In this document: one piece after another, positions 63,227 to 64,000 of the stretch
How positions within the stretch are numbered: position 1 is the first letter of the stretch
Layout of the letters: the number at the start of each line of letters is the position of its first letter
Source: Sutcliffiella horikoshii
Lineage (GTDB): Bacteria; Bacillota; Bacilli; Bacillales; Bacillaceae_I
DNA: 64,000 nt
Direction of reading: 5' to 3'
Assembly (NCBI RefSeq): GCF_019931755.1
Contig: NZ_CP082918.1
Span: 3,762,001 to 3,826,000 of the forward strand
The notes under the pieces: generated by a model
The model's input: the letters and a program-made list of their open reading frames with translations, nothing else
What the model was told of the DNA's origin: nothing
The model's database searches: none
Position numbers and translations under genes: made by a program

Positions 63227-63431
63227 TTAACCTCCCAAGAATGAAAAAATTATCGAATCTTGCTATATTATACCATCGTAATTTACAGAATTGTGTCGTT
63301 TTTTACATTTTTTATATTTACATTTCGTAAGGATTAACAAGAATATTGCGACAAATAAAGGTTTTTCTTCATATTCATTAATTAAAATAAACCAAAAGCA
63401 CTATATTTCAGATTATCCTTCCAACAACGAA

Positions 63432-63465
63432 TAAAGCCGCCAGAGGTTACCCCCAGCGGCTTTAT
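63432..63465 (-). terminator. Terminator of the rightmost CWB2 gene
   Basis: TAAAGCCGC and GCGGCTTTA are perfect inverted repeats at the ends of the hairpin. On the minus strand the stem is followed only by TTCG rather than a long T-run. Confidence 0.7.
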
Positions 63466-63478
63466 TACAATCAACCTA

Positions 63479-64000
63479 TTACTTTACGATTTTTGCTAAG
63501 TGCTCAAACACTGAAGCAGATACAGCATTTTCTCCACCAATAACAGTTAAAGTATCTACTCCCTCAGAAGTTAAGAAACCTTCAACATGGCCAGAAACGC
63601 TAGTTCCAACTAGTAAAATACCAGTATGGTGATTTGCAGCAAGTGCCGCACCAGCTAGTGCATCAGCAAACTGCTTGCCTGTTGCAACATAGTAATGGTT
63701 TGCATCTAAATCAAAGTGCTTTGCAACATTTACAGCAGTTTCATAACGATCTTTTCCACCAATTCTCTTAGGATTTGGTAGGGATTTCAATACGTTGTCA
63801 GAAACAGCAGCTGTTCCACCCACAACAATAGCTTGTTTAGGGCTAAGTGCGATTAATGCTGCATTCGTTTGTTTTGGTAATTCTTTTTGATCCGTTAATA
63901 GAATTGGCATGCCGTTTTGTGCTGCGTAAGAAGCAACAGATAAAGCATCTGGGAAGTTCTTGCCATTAACAACAACTACTCCATTCGCTCCATTTGGTGC
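63479..64000 (-). CDS. CWB2-repeat surface protein (3' end only)
   Basis: The final 173 codons of a cell-wall-binding protein whose start lies off the right edge. They encode the end of one CWB2 repeat (NGKNFPDALSVASYAAQNGM) and a complete one (RIGGKDRYETAVNVAKHFDL). The attached catalytic or functional module is not visible. It is the fifth CWB2 protein in the window and lies upstream of the LytC-like gene. Confidence 0.9.
   Translation of the reverse strand, partial: APNGANGVVVVNGKNFPDALSVASYAAQNGMPILLTDQKELPKQTNAALIALSPKQAIVVGGTAAVSDNVLKSLPNPKRIGGKDRYETAVNVAKHFDLDANHYYVATGKQFADALAGAALAANHHTGILLVGTSVSGHVEGFLTSEGVDTLTVIGGENAVSASVFEHLAKIVK

Overview
The window is chromosomal DNA of a Bacillaceae species (moderate-to-low GC, Gram-positive). 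Gene order follows the Bacillus subtilis block uvrBA-csbA / minJ-ctpB / ftsEX-cccB-yvjA-prfB-secA-hpf / fliTSD-flaG-hag-csrA-fliW-yviE-flgL-flgK-flgN-flgM-yvyF-comF / degV-degU-degS / yvyE-tagV-tagO / lyt. Most genes are on the minus strand. No tRNA, rRNA or CRISPR array was seen.

Layout: (1) 1-5.9 kb holds the start of uvrA, uvrB, a lipoprotein gene, csbA, a PilZ-like gene, prfC and a small basic protein. (2) 6.0-12.2 kb is a gluconate island: gntK, gntP, a short-type 6-phosphogluconate dehydrogenase, a divergent RpiR-type regulator and a DUF1646 transporter. A perfect cre site overlaps the dehydrogenase promoter. (3) 12.3-24.3 kb is the division, wall and export block: minJ, ctpB, an M23 wall hydrolase beside ftsEX, a Vpr-type protease, cccB, yvjA and prfB with its programmed frameshift. 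(4) 24.8-30.7 kb holds secA, an LRR/cell-wall-binding surface protein, a membrane protein and hpf under a sigma-B/sigma-H-like promoter. (5) 31.1-43.8 kb holds the late flagellar genes. (6) 43.9-52.8 kb holds comFC/comFA, degV, degU/degS, yvyE, tagV and tagO. (7) 53.3-64 kb is a surface-protein cluster: four proteins with cell-wall-binding type 2 (CWB2) repeats on different catalytic modules, two glycosyltransferases and a lipoprotein. It resembles lytABC with the domain order reversed.

The most striking locus is flagellin (hag, 36159-38290). It is split into four exons by three group I introns (277, 362 and 350 nt). Introns 2 and 3 are close relatives and intron 1 is a different type. Without splicing, intron 1 stops translation after 70 residues. 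Unspliced intron 2 adds Y-A-L-A-A-stop, which ends like an SsrA degradation tag. Intron 3 begins with a duplicate of the flagellin C-terminal codons plus a stop, so full-length flagellin can be made whether or not it is removed. Just downstream lies a free-standing gene for a repeat-containing, PD-(D/E)XK-like putative endonuclease, with a perfect LexA-type box over its promoter. This layout suggests a homing endonuclease that acts on flagellin genes and is induced by DNA damage.

Other structure: a family of about 130-bp intergenic elements (four full copies and one truncated) whose stems co-vary between copies; two different ~50-bp tandem hairpin arrays; a pair of ~105-bp elements upstream of prfB; and remnants of an IS1182-type transposase and a glycosyltransferase.
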